This document shows positions 19,837-28,309 of a stretch of 61,642 nt of DNA, piece after piece. The notes below the pieces were generated by a model. That model ran no database searches and was not told where the DNA came from. It saw only the letters and a list, made by a program, of their open reading frames with translations. This DNA comes from Geomicrobium sp. JCM 19039 (lineage in GTDB: Bacteria; Bacillota; Bacilli; Bacillales; Marinococcaceae): positions 1-61,642 of the forward strand of contig NZ_BAXB01000022.1 in the NCBI RefSeq assembly GCF_000698145.1. Direction: 5' to 3'. Every line of letters starts with the position of its first letter. Within the stretch, counting starts at the first letter, position 1. Position numbers and translations under genes: made by a program.

Positions 19837-20053
19837 AAACCAAACGAACGTCGGCATGACTCATGCAGACGTTCGTTAGTCTTTGTGACAAAAAGGGTCG
19901 TAGATTCTCTTACGACGAGCGAAGGGAACGGAGGTTTGATGCGATTACAACATTAAGAACTAGTTAATTTCTTTAGTACAACGGATATAGAGCGCACAAT
20001 GCTGAAAATGAGTCGTTCTGTTGGAAACGGGTACTGTTTACGCCTGCTACAGT
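19837..20053. other. Gene-free interval
   Basis: A hairpin at about 19846-19880 (AACGAACGTC with GACGTTCGTT, and an inner GCATGA/TCATGC stem) is the only structure seen. It could end transcripts from either side. Nothing else is recognised before the DUF3892 gene. Confidence 0.5.
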
Positions 20054-20347
20054 CTAAAAGGTATCCAATGAATTCAAGTTGTTGCTCTTATCGCCGTCAG
20101 GCTCACTTCGCAAGATGTCTCTGCCGTACCGTTGGAATACATCAACGTGGGCGAGAGTGCCGGCTTTTGCCTCTTGGAGTGCCGATGGGTAATCTAGTTC
20201 CCTTCCTCTGTTTGTCTTAAAGGCAATCAGGTTGCCGTCCTCATTCTTTCGCACGGCAACGATTTGCTCTTGATCCGAACCAATGTCCGGTTCGGTCGTT
20301 CGTGCTTCGTTTTTGTAACGTTCATAAGCATCTTCAAAATCTGTCAT
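20054..20347 (-). CDS. DUF3892 family protein
   Basis: 97-residue protein of unknown function. The C-terminal two thirds match the DUF3892 pattern: IVAVRKNEDGNLIAFKTNRGRE, a YPSALQEAKAG helix, a HVDVFQ strand and the characteristic DGDKSNNLNSL end. The N-terminal 25 residues are acidic and charged. The start is the ATG at 20347 behind AAAGGAGG on the minus strand; an ATG 21 bases upstream overlaps that site. It stands alone between the repeat block and ispE and is not part of the conserved backbone. Confidence 0.75.
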   Translation of the reverse strand: MTDFEDAYERYKNEARTTEPDIGSDQEQIVAVRKNEDGNLIAFKTNRGRELDYPSALQEAKAGTLAHVDVFQRYGRDILRSEPDGDKSNNLNSLDTF

Positions 20348-20475
20348 CCTTTGACCTCCTTTCACCATAGTGTGTGCTGGTTATTTTGGATTTAACCCCT
20401 GTCCTGTACATGCCCTTTATTTTCGACTAGAATAAAGGAAAACCAAGACCATCTTGTGAAAGAAGGAGAATGACG

Positions 20476-21333
20476 TTGAAATGTTCGTTAAAGGCACCGG
20501 CGAAAATCAACCTTTCTTTAGATGTGCTTGCCAAACGCGAAGATGGATTTCATGAAGTAGAAATGATTATGACAGAAGTTGACCTTGCTGATCGGATCGA
20601 TCTTACGAGCCGGAGAGATCAGCAAATTGTCATTCAGACGCATGCAGGCTATATTCCTGCAGATCGTCGTAATCTCGCGTATCAGGCGGCAAGTCTTTTG
20701 AGAAAAAGGTATCGTATTTCAGCAGGTGTAACGATTTATATACAAAAGAATATTCCTGTAGCGGCTGGACTGGCAGGGGGAAGTAGTGATGCGGCAGCGG
20801 TGTTGCGCGGACTGAATCAGATGTGGGGATTGAAGCTTTCCAAAGAGCGTCTGGCAGAACTTGGCTCGGAAATCGGCTCGGATATTGCGTTTTGTGTTCA
20901 TGGTGGCACTGCTAGAGCGACAGGGAGGGGCGAGAAGATTGAACATTTGCCTGCGCCCCCTGCTTGTTGGGTCGTTCTCGCGAAACCTCCGATCGGTGTT
21001 TCGACAGCAGATGTGTACGGCCGGGTCCGAGTGACGAACCCAGATCCCGCGAACACAGGTAGCCGAGCAATTGAACAAGCCATTCGTGATCAAGATTATG
21101 CCCAGATCTGTACGCACCTTCACAATGATCTCGAACAAGTGACGATGAAACTTTATCCTGAAGTCGGGCAGATCAAAGAACGGATGCTTGAGTCAGGAGC
21201 AGATGCGGCACTAATGAGCGGGAGTGGACCGACTGTATTTGGGCTCGTTAATAGTGAAGGGAAAGTTCATCGCGTATACAATGCATTGCGTGGTTTTTGT
21301 GACCAAGTGTATGCTGTGCGGCTAATCACGTGA
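20476..21333 (+). CDS. ispE: 4-diphosphocytidyl-2-C-methyl-D-erythritol kinase
   Basis: GHMP-family kinase of the non-mevalonate isoprenoid pathway. About 285 residues. [13 protein letters not shown] at the N-terminus, the ATP-binding [15 protein letters not shown] near residue 97, and a C-terminal [11 protein letters not shown] motif near residue 250 are conserved. The likely start is TTG 20476, seven bases after AAGGAG; ATG 20470 is only one base from that site. The gene follows the accessory block and begins the ispE-purR-ridA series. Confidence 0.94.
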   Translation: MKCSLKAPAKINLSLDVLAKREDGFHEVEMIMTEVDLADRIDLTSRRDQQIVIQTHAGYIPADRRNLAYQAASLLRKRYRISAGVTIYIQKNIPVAAGLAGGSSDAAAVLRGLNQMWGLKLSKERLAELGSEIGSDIAFCVHGGTARATGRGEKIEHLPAPPACWVVLAKPPIGVSTADVYGRVRVTNPDPANTGSRAIEQAIRDQDYAQICTHLHNDLEQVTMKLYPEVGQIKERMLESGADAALMSGSGPTVFGLVNSEGKVHRVYNALRGFCDQVYAVRLIT

Positions 21334-21400
21334 GCAACTTGAGAAAATACGTATAATAATGGTAAAATAATCTTTAATATTCGTGTTTTCGGAGGTTCTG

Positions 21401-22225
21401 ATGAAAAAATTAAAAAGAAGCGGTCGTCTTGTTGATATGACACATTTCTTGTTGCAACATCCGAATCAACTCATTCCTCTTACCTATTTCTCTGAAAGGT
21501 ATCAGTCTGCGAAGTCTTCAATTAGTGAAGATTTAACGATTGTGAAGAGTATATTTGAGAGCGAAAAGACAGGGTACTTAATAACGGTACCTGGGGCGAG
21601 CGGAGGGGTTCGTTATGAACCTGCAGTACCCGCAAAAGAGGCCGAAGAACTCGTTCAGTCCCTATGCCAGAAACTTCAGGATCCAGAGCGGCTGTTGCCT
21701 GGCGGTTATTTGTATTTGATGGACATTCTCGGGCGTCCACGATTGATGAATGATATTGGACGTTTATTTGCAGGACTATATCGAGAAACACAAGTCGATG
21801 CCGTTATGACAGTAGCAACGAAAGGGATACCCCTTGCGTATGCCATTGGGAATCATCTTGATGTGCCTGTCAGCATCGTCCGTAAGGATCACCGGGTGAC
21901 GGAGGGCTCGCTTGTTAGTATTAACTATGTGTCAGGCTCATCGAAGAGAATTCAAACGATGTCTCTCGGTCGCAGAAGCATCCAAGAAGGAGCAAAGGTC
22001 CTCATTGTTGATGATTTCATGAAAGGCGGCGGAACCGCTCAAGGAATGGCAGAGCTTCTAAAAGAGGTTAAAGCAGAACTTGTCGGTACAGCTGTTCTTG
22101 TAGAAGCAACGACCGATGAGCGAGTGGTTCAAGACTACATTTCATTAATCTGCCTAGAAGAAGTGAATGAACGCACGAAGAAGATTATTGCAAAGCCGGG
22201 GAATTTTGCTAAACATTTACGTTAG
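21401..22225 (+). CDS. purR: Purine operon repressor PurR
   Basis: Gram-positive PurR: an N-terminal winged helix ([18 protein letters not shown]) and a PRTase-like effector domain that binds PRPP without catalysis. The PRPP loop [14 protein letters not shown] is near residue 204. 274 residues. ATG 21401 follows GGAGG at nine bases. ridA follows 12 bases after the stop, as in B. subtilis. Confidence 0.96.
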   Translation: MKKLKRSGRLVDMTHFLLQHPNQLIPLTYFSERYQSAKSSISEDLTIVKSIFESEKTGYLITVPGASGGVRYEPAVPAKEAEELVQSLCQKLQDPERLLPGGYLYLMDILGRPRLMNDIGRLFAGLYRETQVDAVMTVATKGIPLAYAIGNHLDVPVSIVRKDHRVTEGSLVSINYVSGSSKRIQTMSLGRRSIQEGAKVLIVDDFMKGGGTAQGMAELLKEVKAELVGTAVLVEATTDERVVQDYISLICLEEVNERTKKIIAKPGNFAKHLR

Positions 22226-22237
22226 GGGAGATCGAAG

Positions 22238-22611
22238 ATGAAAAAGTTTTTACAAAAGACGCACCTGAAGCGATTGGACCGTATTCTCAAGGGATGATCG
22301 TTAACAACCTTTTTTACAGTTCAGGCCAAATTCCTCTCACAAAAGAGATGGAAATTGTTGAAGGTGGTATTGAAGAGCAAACGCACCAAGTGATGGAAAA
22401 CGTGCAGGCGGTTCTAAAGGAGGCCGGTTCTTCACTTAACAATGTCGTAAAGACGACGGTGTTTATTAAGGACATGAATCAATTCCCACAAATTAACGAT
22501 GTGTATGGACAATATTTCAGTGACCACCAACCGGCCAGGTCTTGTGTTGAGGTCGCTCGGTTACCTAAAGATGTGCTCATTGAGATTGAAGTTATTGCCC
22601 TTGTTTCCTAA
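22238..22611 (+). CDS. ridA: Enamine/imine deaminase RidA (YabJ; frameshift at N-terminus)
   Basis: RutC/YjgF-family protein that hydrolyses reactive enamines and imines, and in B. subtilis is also needed for PurR-dependent repression. With six instead of five A residues at 22241-22245, ATG 22238 reads [19 protein letters not shown] into the rest of the frame, giving 124 residues (125 in B. subtilis). The catalytic arginine lies in [12 protein letters not shown], followed by the signature [15 protein letters not shown] precedes the start. Confidence 0.92.
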
Positions 22612-22619
22612 ACATTAAC

Positions 22620-22650
22620 GCCTCCATATCATAAGAATATGGAGGCTATT
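22620..22650 (+). terminator. Terminator after ridA
   Basis: Perfect 10-base stem GCCTCCATAT with its complement, seven-base loop, followed by TATTTAT. The U run is short, so efficiency is uncertain. Confidence 0.65.
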
Positions 22651-22812
22651 TATCGGTGTTAACACTTATCGTGCATAATTATTATATTATTCGGTAAATT
22701 AAAATGCAGATAATATAGAATCATCTCCAGCAATTCTATTATAAATATGAGTCAACCTATCTCCCTACGTAATATTGACGAAACGTTAATGGACTCAACT
22801 TTACCACCCGAA
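22651..22812. other. Gene-free AT-rich interval
   Basis: No gene or clear structured element is seen; it is the 3' side of the convergent lipoprotein gene. Confidence 0.5.
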
Positions 22813-23235
22813 TTAGTTTTCAGTTATTATAAGCCCGATGGTCTCTAATTCATGATCACAACCAATTACGCGATAGGATGTCTCGTTATCTTGAGTATTG
22901 GCTTCAATCTCTTCACACGTAACTGTAAAAGTACCGTACGGCTTTGCATACTCATCATGCCGATCGTTATAAGTGACTTCTAAACCATTGTTTTCATATA
23001 CGAGGTCAATAAAGATTGGGTCACCCTCGTCTGTGAACTGAGTAACTCTCACTTTGTCACTTTCGCCGAGTTCCATATTTACTATAAACTCCTCTAATAA
23101 ATGGACGTTTTCACCTTCTGGAGCAGCCCCCGGACCACTTACCACCTCGTTATTTTCTATTGCATCTTTTGCAGTATAACGACAGCCTCCGAGAAGTATG
23201 ATAAGAAAAAATGAAAGGCCCGTCTTGTTGTTCAT
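22813..23235 (-). CDS. Lipoprotein of the DUF4362 type
   Basis: 140 residues with a lipoprotein signal peptide: a hydrophobic core followed by the lipobox LLGGC (Cys 18), so it should be anchored to the outer face of the membrane. The mature part contains LLEEFIVNMELGESDKVRVTQFTDEGDPIFIDL, matching the pattern of small Bacillus lipoproteins annotated DUF4362; two later cysteines (in VTCEEI and VIGCDHE) may form a disulfide. Function is unknown. It is inserted between ridA and spoVG and points against them. A weak ribosome site (GGTGG) precedes the ATG. Confidence 0.7.
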   Translation of the reverse strand: MNNKTGLSFFLIILLGGCRYTAKDAIENNEVVSGPGAAPEGENVHLLEEFIVNMELGESDKVRVTQFTDEGDPIFIDLVYENNGLEVTYNDRHDEYAKPYGTFTVTCEEIEANTQDNETSYRVIGCDHELETIGLIITEN

Positions 23236-23325
23236 AATATTACCACCGACTTTTTATAGTAACATTACCATGCAAAAAAATTAATTTAGTGATTTTTAAA
23301 CTTTAATTAACTAAAGATCATACCG

Positions 23326-23366
23326 AAAATCCTCGTACAATAACTGTAACAGTGTACGAGGATTTT
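23326..23366. terminator. Stable hairpin
   Basis: GAAAATCCTCGTAC and its exact complement flank a loop of about 13 bases. T-rich on both sides, it could be a bidirectional terminator. No gene ends directly next to it, so its role is unclear. Confidence 0.45.
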
Positions 23367-23654
23367 CATTTAGAACGATTTTAGGTGCATTTCTAATTTC
23401 TTCAACCGCTCATGCGCACAAGTTAAAGGTACTACGGCCTACTTGCCGAAGCACAACCTGTTACGTTTTGGACCGGAGTGTTATTACTTCCCTCCTCATG
23501 GCGTAAGTAAGCTAATGCTGACTTTTAGGCAGGACTGAAATTATTTGCCTGTAGTAGAAACGTTAAAACCTACAATGTAGCTCGGTATCGTCTGTAGTTC
23601 GTCTCTTTTCGGAAATTTCTGCGAACAAATCGTGAATATTTTTTGAAAGTTAGC
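23367..23654. other. Gene-free interval before spoVG
   Basis: Nearly 300 bases with no recognisable gene, RNA or repeat. Confidence 0.5.
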
Positions 23655-23682
23655 AGGAATTCAAGTTCCCGATGTTGAAAGG
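23655..23682 (+). promoter_or_regulatory. Sigma-H-like promoter of spoVG
   Basis: AGGAATT (23655-23661) and GTTGAAAGG (23674-23682) separated by 12 bases fit the sigma-H pattern (AGGAWWW, 11-12 bases, RnnGAATww) with one -10 mismatch. spoVG is a classic sigma-H gene. The predicted leader is about 60 bases. Confidence 0.45.
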
Positions 23683-23751
23683 TATTGCCCAGAGCCAAAA
23701 TAAAAACGCTCACAACTAGAATTTTGTGAAGTAGGAGAAGGTGGTGAAAGG

Positions 23752-24044
23752 ATGGAAGTAACAGACGTAAGACTTCGCAGGGTTAGTACAGCTGGACGCA
23801 TGAGGGCCATTGCATCGATTACTTTCGACCAGGAATTTGTTGTACACGACATTCGTGTCATTGATGGGAACAACGGATTGTTCGTTGCAATGCCAAGTAA
23901 GCGGACCCTGATGGAGAGTTTAGAGACATCGCCCACCCGATTTCTTCTCGGACACGCGAGAAAATCCAAACTGCGGTACTGGATGAATACGAGCGTCAAG
24001 GTGATTTAGAAAATGTAGAATATGAAGAAGCGGGTGCTTCTTAA
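23752..24044 (+). CDS. spoVG: Septation/regulatory protein SpoVG (one-base frameshift)
   Basis: Small nucleic-acid-binding regulator of septation and sporulation. The first 50 residues are nearly identical to B. subtilis SpoVG ([10 protein letters not shown] ... [13 protein letters not shown]). One C is missing from the run at 23906-23908; restoring it gives [12 protein letters not shown] and a normal end ...EEAGAS at 24044, 97 residues, exactly the B. subtilis length. As read, the frame stops early at 24009 with an unrelated tail. GGTGG and AAAGG precede the start. A terminator follows. Confidence 0.93.
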
Positions 24045-24050
24045 TCAATG

Positions 24051-24087
24051 AAGACTCTGTACAAGCCGTTGTACAGGGTCTTTTTTC
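24051..24087 (+). terminator. Terminator after spoVG
   Basis: AGACTCTGTACA pairs with TGTACAGGGTCT (GU pairs allowed), six-base loop, followed by TTTTTT. Confidence 0.85.
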
Positions 24088-24194
24088 GTGTACTGAGACT
24101 GTTCCCATCTGTTGAAAATAAAGCGCATATAGGATATATTCATACGAGATACGAGCGCGTTACATGTTAAAGATTTAAATGTGGAGGTCGTTGA

Positions 24195-25559
24195 ATGAGT
24201 AATCGATATGCAGTTATTCTCGCTGCGGGTCAAGGCACTCGAATGAAATCGAATTTGCCAAAGGTTTTGCACACGGTGTGTGGAAAATCAATGATTAACC
24301 ATGTCATTGATCAAGTACAATCGGCAGGTTTTGACCAGACAACCGTTGTGATTGGCCACAATGGGGAAGATGTGAAACAAGCGGTCGGAAATTCAAGTGA
24401 ATTTGTATGGCAAAACGAGCAACTAGGAACAGGTCATGCGGTTAAGCAAGCGGCTCCCCTTCTTGCGGGAAAGAAGGGAACAACGCTTGTCATTAGTGCG
24501 GACACGCCGATGATTTCTGCAGCAACGATGCAAGCGCTAAGCGACCATCATGAGCATAGCAGTGCAAAGGTAACCGTGTTGACTGCTCGAGTTGGTGATG
24601 CAACCGGCCTCGGTCGAATTATTCGTGACCCAGAAACTGGTGATGTACAAAGGATTGTAGAACATAAAGATGCCTCTTTGAAAGAACGCGGCATTTCAGA
24701 GATTAATACAGCTACGTATTGTTTTGACAATGAAGCGCTTTTTTCCGCACTGGAAGAAGTAAAAAATAACAACGCACAGTCAGAGTATTACTTGCCTGAT
24801 GTGTTAGAAATCCTTCGAAATCGTGGTGAGCGGGTCGCAGCCTGGGAAACTTATGACGGTGCAGAAGCGATGGGTGTAAACGACCGTCTTGCGTTATCGC
24901 AAGCAGAGAAAGTCATGCAAAAGCGCATCAATGAAGCGTGGATGAAACAAGGCGTGACGATGATTGATCCTGACCAAACGTATATTGCTGCTGATGTTGA
25001 GTTAAGCGCAGACATTCTTTTGGAACCAGGCACTGTAATACGAGGAAACACGGCAGTTGGAGAAGGGTGCACGATCGGTCCGCACACAGAGATTACAGAC
25101 AGTCGAATCGGAATGAATACGAACATTAAACAATCGGTGATTTCGAACAGTGAAATCGGGAACGAAGTGAACATTGGACCATTCACCCACATTCGACCAG
25201 AAACGGTTGTTCATGATGAAGTGAAGCTTGGGAACTTTGTTGAAGTAAAGAAATCAACGGTCGGTAAACGCTCAAAGGCCAACCACTTAAGCTATATTGG
25301 GGACAGTCAAATCGGGCAAGATGTGAATGTTGGCTGTGGTGCGATTACCGTCAATTATGATGGGAAGAACAAACACCTCACTACCGTTGAAGATGGTGCG
25401 TTTATCGGATGCAACGCAAATTTGGTCGCACCGGTTACGGTCGGAAAAGGCGCATTTGTTGCTGCAGGATCTACCATTACAGAAGATGTGCCAGCGAGCG
25501 CTCTCGCGGTTGCAAGAAACCGTCAAACTAATAAAGAATCGTACATGGACAAAAAATAA
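24195..25559 (+). CDS. glmU: Bifunctional GlmU (GlcN-1-P acetyltransferase / UDP-GlcNAc pyrophosphorylase)
   Basis: Makes UDP-GlcNAc for peptidoglycan and wall polymers. 454 residues. The N-terminal uridylyltransferase motif [18 protein letters not shown] is near residue 10; the C-terminal left-handed beta-helix is built from hexapeptide repeats (residues 250-440), with the acetyltransferase [12 protein letters not shown] and NYDGKNKH motifs. GTGGAGG precedes the ATG. It is followed after 22 bases by prs. Confidence 0.97.
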   Translation: MSNRYAVILAAGQGTRMKSNLPKVLHTVCGKSMINHVIDQVQSAGFDQTTVVIGHNGEDVKQAVGNSSEFVWQNEQLGTGHAVKQAAPLLAGKKGTTLVISADTPMISAATMQALSDHHEHSSAKVTVLTARVGDATGLGRIIRDPETGDVQRIVEHKDASLKERGISEINTATYCFDNEALFSALEEVKNNNAQSEYYLPDVLEILRNRGERVAAWETYDGAEAMGVNDRLALSQAEKVMQKRINEAWMKQGVTMIDPDQTYIAADVELSADILLEPGTVIRGNTAVGEGCTIGPHTEITDSRIGMNTNIKQSVISNSEIGNEVNIGPFTHIRPETVVHDEVKLGNFVEVKKSTVGKRSKANHLSYIGDSQIGQDVNVGCGAITVNYDGKNKHLTTVEDGAFIGCNANLVAPVTVGKGAFVAAGSTITEDVPASALAVARNRQTNKESYMDKK

Positions 25560-25581
25560 CAATTGTGGAGGACAAATTCTC

Positions 25582-26532
25582 ATGACGACGTATGATGATT
25601 CATCGTTAAAGATTTTTACGTTAAATTCCAATCCTGCATTGGCAGAAGAGATCGCAGAACATATCGGAGTACGCATGGGAAAAAGTTCAGTCAAGCGCTT
25701 TAGTGATGGCGAAGTACAAATGAACATTGAAGAGAGTATACGTGGGGATGATGTGTACCTTGTTCAATCGACATCGAACCCTGCAAACGAACATATGATG
25801 GAGCTTCTCATTATGATTGACGCATGTAAACGAGCATCAGCGAAAACAATCAATGTCGTCATGCCGTATTACGGCTATGCTAGACAAGACCGCAAAGCGA
25901 GATCAAGAGAGCCGATTACTGCAAAGCTCATGGCGAACCTTCTAGAGACAGCCGGAGTAACGAGGTTGTTAACTTTTGATTTGCATGCATCCCAAATTCA
26001 AGGGTTTTTTGACATCCCCGTAGACCAGCTCCTCGGCTCCCGTATCCTCTCTTCTTATTTTAAAGACAAGAATTTAGATGACCTTGTCATCGTCTCACCA
26101 GATCATGGCGGTGTTGTACGTGCACGTCGTATGGCCGACATGATGGATGCCCCAATCGCCATTATTGATAAGCGGCGCCCGCGACCAAATGAAGCAGAAG
26201 TGATGAACATTGTCGGAAACATTGACGGCAAAACGGCGATTATTATCGATGACATTATAGATACTGCAGGTACACTGCAAATTGCTGGTGATGCATTGAT
26301 CAAACAAGGAGCAAAAGAAGTCTATGCTTGCGCGACACACCCAGTATTCTCAGGCCCAGCCATTTCTCGTCTAGAAGATTCACAGATTAAAGAAGTCGTT
26401 GTAACGAATACAATTGTGCTCCCAGAAGAAAAGCAAATTCCTAAAATCAAGCAGTTATCCGTCGGATCATTAATGGCAGATGCGATTGTACGTGTTCATG
26501 AACAAACGTCAGTAAGCACATTGTTTGACTAA
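25582..26532 (+). CDS. prs: Ribose-phosphate pyrophosphokinase
   Basis: Makes PRPP from ribose-5-phosphate and ATP. 316 residues. Motifs: [12 protein letters not shown] near residue 37, [16 protein letters not shown] near residue 97, [16 protein letters not shown] near residue 134, and the PRPP loop [13 protein letters not shown] near residue 218. ATG 25582 follows GTGGAGG; the frame is open for another 85 codons upstream, but that part only overlaps glmU in another frame. Confidence 0.97.
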   Translation: MTTYDDSSLKIFTLNSNPALAEEIAEHIGVRMGKSSVKRFSDGEVQMNIEESIRGDDVYLVQSTSNPANEHMMELLIMIDACKRASAKTINVVMPYYGYARQDRKARSREPITAKLMANLLETAGVTRLLTFDLHASQIQGFFDIPVDQLLGSRILSSYFKDKNLDDLVIVSPDHGGVVRARRMADMMDAPIAIIDKRRPRPNEAEVMNIVGNIDGKTAIIIDDIIDTAGTLQIAGDALIKQGAKEVYACATHPVFSGPAISRLEDSQIKEVVVTNTIVLPEEKQIPKIKQLSVGSLMADAIVRVHEQTSVSTLFD

Positions 26533-26592
26533 ACAACTGTTCATTTGCAACAGTTCGTGAATCATGCTAGCATATAAGCTTAGAGGGATACA

Positions 26593-26618
26593 GTTTTAGT
26601 ACACATGTTTTAGGGAAA
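26593..26618 (+). promoter_or_regulatory. Possible sigma-B promoter of ctc
   Basis: GTTTTA (26593-26598), 14 bases, GGGAAA (26613-26618) resembles the sigma-B pattern (GTTTAA, 12-14 bases, GGGTAT) with mismatches in both boxes. ctc is a sigma-B gene in B. subtilis, which is the main support. Confidence 0.3.
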
Positions 26619-26664
26619 ATATAAACAGTACTAGGAAAATAAATGACGAGGTGACAATAGAACA

Positions 26665-27309
26665 ATGGTTAAATTACAAGCACATTCTAGAGAAGACTTG
26701 CGTCGTTCTGTAACGCGGAAGCTAAGAAAAGACGGCTACGTACCAGCTGTTCTTTACGGAAAGAAAACAGAAAGCACAGCGGTTTCTGTACCAAGCATTG
26801 AATTTATGAAAACGCTCCGTGAAGCGGGTCGTAACGGTATTATCGATTTGTTCGTTGACGGAGACGGCAAGAAGCACCAAGTCATGGTTCACGACGTACA
26901 AAACGACATCTTGAAAGGTGACACGACGCATATCGACTTTTTCGAAGTGGACATGAAGTCAGAGCTTGATGCTGACGTAGCCGTTAATCTTGTTGGTGAC
27001 GCACCAGGTGAAGCTGAAGGTGGCGTTCTCTCACACATGATGTTTACAATTTCTGTACGCGCATTGCCAACAGAGATTCCAGAGCAAATTGAAGTCGATA
27101 TTTCTGGTCTTGGAATTGGTGACTCAATTGCAGTTGCAGACCTTAAGTCTGGTAAGAACTTCGAATTCAATAACGATGACGAAGAAACAGTTGTAGCTGT
27201 ACTTGCGCCAACGATTGAAGAAGAGCCAGCTGAAGGCGAAGAGACTCAAGAAGAACCAGAGCTTGTTGACAACGATGAAGATGCTGGTGAAGGTTCTGAC
27301 GAACAATAG
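26665..27309 (+). CDS. ctc: 50S ribosomal protein L25 / general stress protein Ctc
   Basis: 214 residues: an N-terminal 5S rRNA-binding L25 domain (residues 1-90, RKLRKDGYVPAVLYGKK) and a C-terminal TL5/CTC beta domain (residues 95-185), ending in an acidic tail of about 30 residues that is rich in glutamate. It is the Ctc type, associated with stress resistance and ribosome function at high temperature or salt. GAGGTG precedes the ATG. It lies between prs and pth as in B. subtilis. Confidence 0.95.
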   Translation: MVKLQAHSREDLRRSVTRKLRKDGYVPAVLYGKKTESTAVSVPSIEFMKTLREAGRNGIIDLFVDGDGKKHQVMVHDVQNDILKGDTTHIDFFEVDMKSELDADVAVNLVGDAPGEAEGGVLSHMMFTISVRALPTEIPEQIEVDISGLGIGDSIAVADLKSGKNFEFNNDDEETVVAVLAPTIEEEPAEGEETQEEPELVDNDEDAGEGSDEQ

Positions 27310-27326
27310 AATTATATGCGGAGCAC

Positions 27327-27355
27327 AAGGCATAGCCTCTTGGTTATGCCTTTTT
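27327..27355 (+). terminator. Terminator after ctc
   Basis: AAGGCATA pairs with TATGCCTT around a ten-base loop, followed by TTTC. It ends just before pth. Confidence 0.7.
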
Positions 27356-27387
27356 CGCATCACAAAAAACGAGGAAGGAAGAGTGCA

Positions 27388-27947
27388 GTGAAACTAATCG
27401 CCGGTCTAGGAAATCCCGGACTGAAATATACGAAAACGAGACATAATGTTGGGTTTATGGCAGTAAACGATTTAGCAGCGGCGTGGAATATCAAACTAAA
27501 AAGCATACTGCTTTTCGGGGTGAATATAATGAGATCAATGTGAACGGAGAGAAGGTCGCGCTATTAAAACCGCTCACATTCATGAATCGTTCTGGCGAAT
27601 CGATTAAAGCTGTCATGGATTTCTATAAACTTAGCCCAGAAGACTTGCTCGTTGTTTACGATGATTTAGATTTGCCAGGAGGCACGGTTAAATTCCGTAA
27701 ATCAGGTGGACATGGGGGTCATAATGGCATCCGCTCAATTATTGACCATTTAGGTACGAAAGAATTCAATCGGGCTCGAATGGGCATCAGTCGACCTCCT
27801 GAAGGCGTCCAGGTGGTCAATTACGTGCTGTCCAAATTTAGCAAAGAGGAAAAATCGAGCATTGAAGAGGCGAAGCAAATCGTCGTTCAGGCAAGCAAAA
27901 CATGGTCGGAGAATGATTTTGATCGGGTGATGAACAGCCATAATTGA
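27388..27947 (+). CDS. pth: Peptidyl-tRNA hydrolase (SpoVC; one-base frameshift)
   Basis: Releases tRNA from prematurely dropped peptidyl-tRNA; essential. [19 protein letters not shown] near residue 6 contains the substrate-binding Asn and catalytic His. The run AAAAA at 27498-27502 lacks one A; restoring it joins WNIKLK to [11 protein letters not shown]. Later motifs [39 protein letters not shown] are complete. The repaired length is 186 residues (188 in B. subtilis). GTG start at 27388 behind GAGGAAGG. Confidence 0.94.
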
Positions 27948-27948
27948 T

Positions 27949-27978
27949 GTATATCTGTCTCCTTAATCGTTGAAACTA
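27949..27978 (+). promoter_or_regulatory. Sigma-F-like promoter of fin
   Basis: GTATA (27949-27953), 15 bases, GTTGAAACTA (27969-27978). The -10 element matches GGnRAnAnTR with a single mismatch at the second base. The predicted start is near 27985, inside the loop of the hairpin described in the next entry and downstream of its 5' arm. fin is a sigma-F gene in B. subtilis. Confidence 0.55.
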
Positions 27979-28005
27979 ACGATAAAACAGAAGATAAGGA
28001 GACAG
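27955..28005 (+). promoter_or_regulatory. Inverted repeat enclosing the fin ribosome binding site
   Basis: CTGTCTCCTTA (27955-27965) is exactly complementary to TAAGGAGACAG (27995-28005). The 3' arm contains the AAGGAG ribosome site of fin (27996-28001). A second stem ATCGTT/AACGAT (27966-27971 with 27978-27983) stacks inside. In any mRNA that reads through from pth the site would be paired; in mRNA that starts at the sigma-F-like promoter the 5' arm is missing and the site is free. Confidence 0.65.
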
Positions 28006-28007
28006 CG

Positions 28008-28241
28008 ATGATGGTTGTATATTATCGATGCCGACAGTGTTTAAAAGAAATGGGTAAAGTGTCGTCAGCAAAAGCAACGCAGTATAACTTAGGGTTTGAT
28101 GCGCTAACAGAAGAAGAACAAGCGGAAATGATTTCGGCTGACCAAGACGGTCACGTACATGTAGAGTTACTCTGTGAGCATTGTCATCAGATGACGGCAA
28201 ATAACCCTGATCTACACGCGCAAACGAACTGGTACCACTAG
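28008..28241 (+). CDS. fin: Anti-sigma-F factor Fin (YabK)
   Basis: 77-residue zinc protein (76 if ATG 28011 is used) that in B. subtilis inhibits sigma-F and helps the switch to sigma-G in the forespore. Two cysteine pairs, CRQC near residue 9 and CEHC near residue 57, surround the conserved LGFDALTEEEQAEMI segment. The two candidate starts lie six and nine bases after AAGGAG. It lies between pth and mfd, its normal place. Confidence 0.92.
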   Translation: MMVVYYRCRQCLKEMGKVSSAKATQYNLGFDALTEEEQAEMISADQDGHVHVELLCEHCHQMTANNPDLHAQTNWYH

Positions 28242-28309
28242 GTCGAAAGCGTGGGCGAGTGTAGATTGTATGTTGAATTGTTTGAAAGTTCAAGAGGAGG
28301 ACCGGCTTC

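Noticed and set aside
19626..19838. 70-codon frame in repeat block C with a part similar to the frame at 36809
   Set aside because: The similarity is explained by the DNA repeat itself; the copies diverge in length and frame and lack ribosome sites.
25327..25581. 85-codon upstream extension of prs
   Set aside because: It overlaps glmU in another frame, and prs has a clear start with a ribosome site at 25582.
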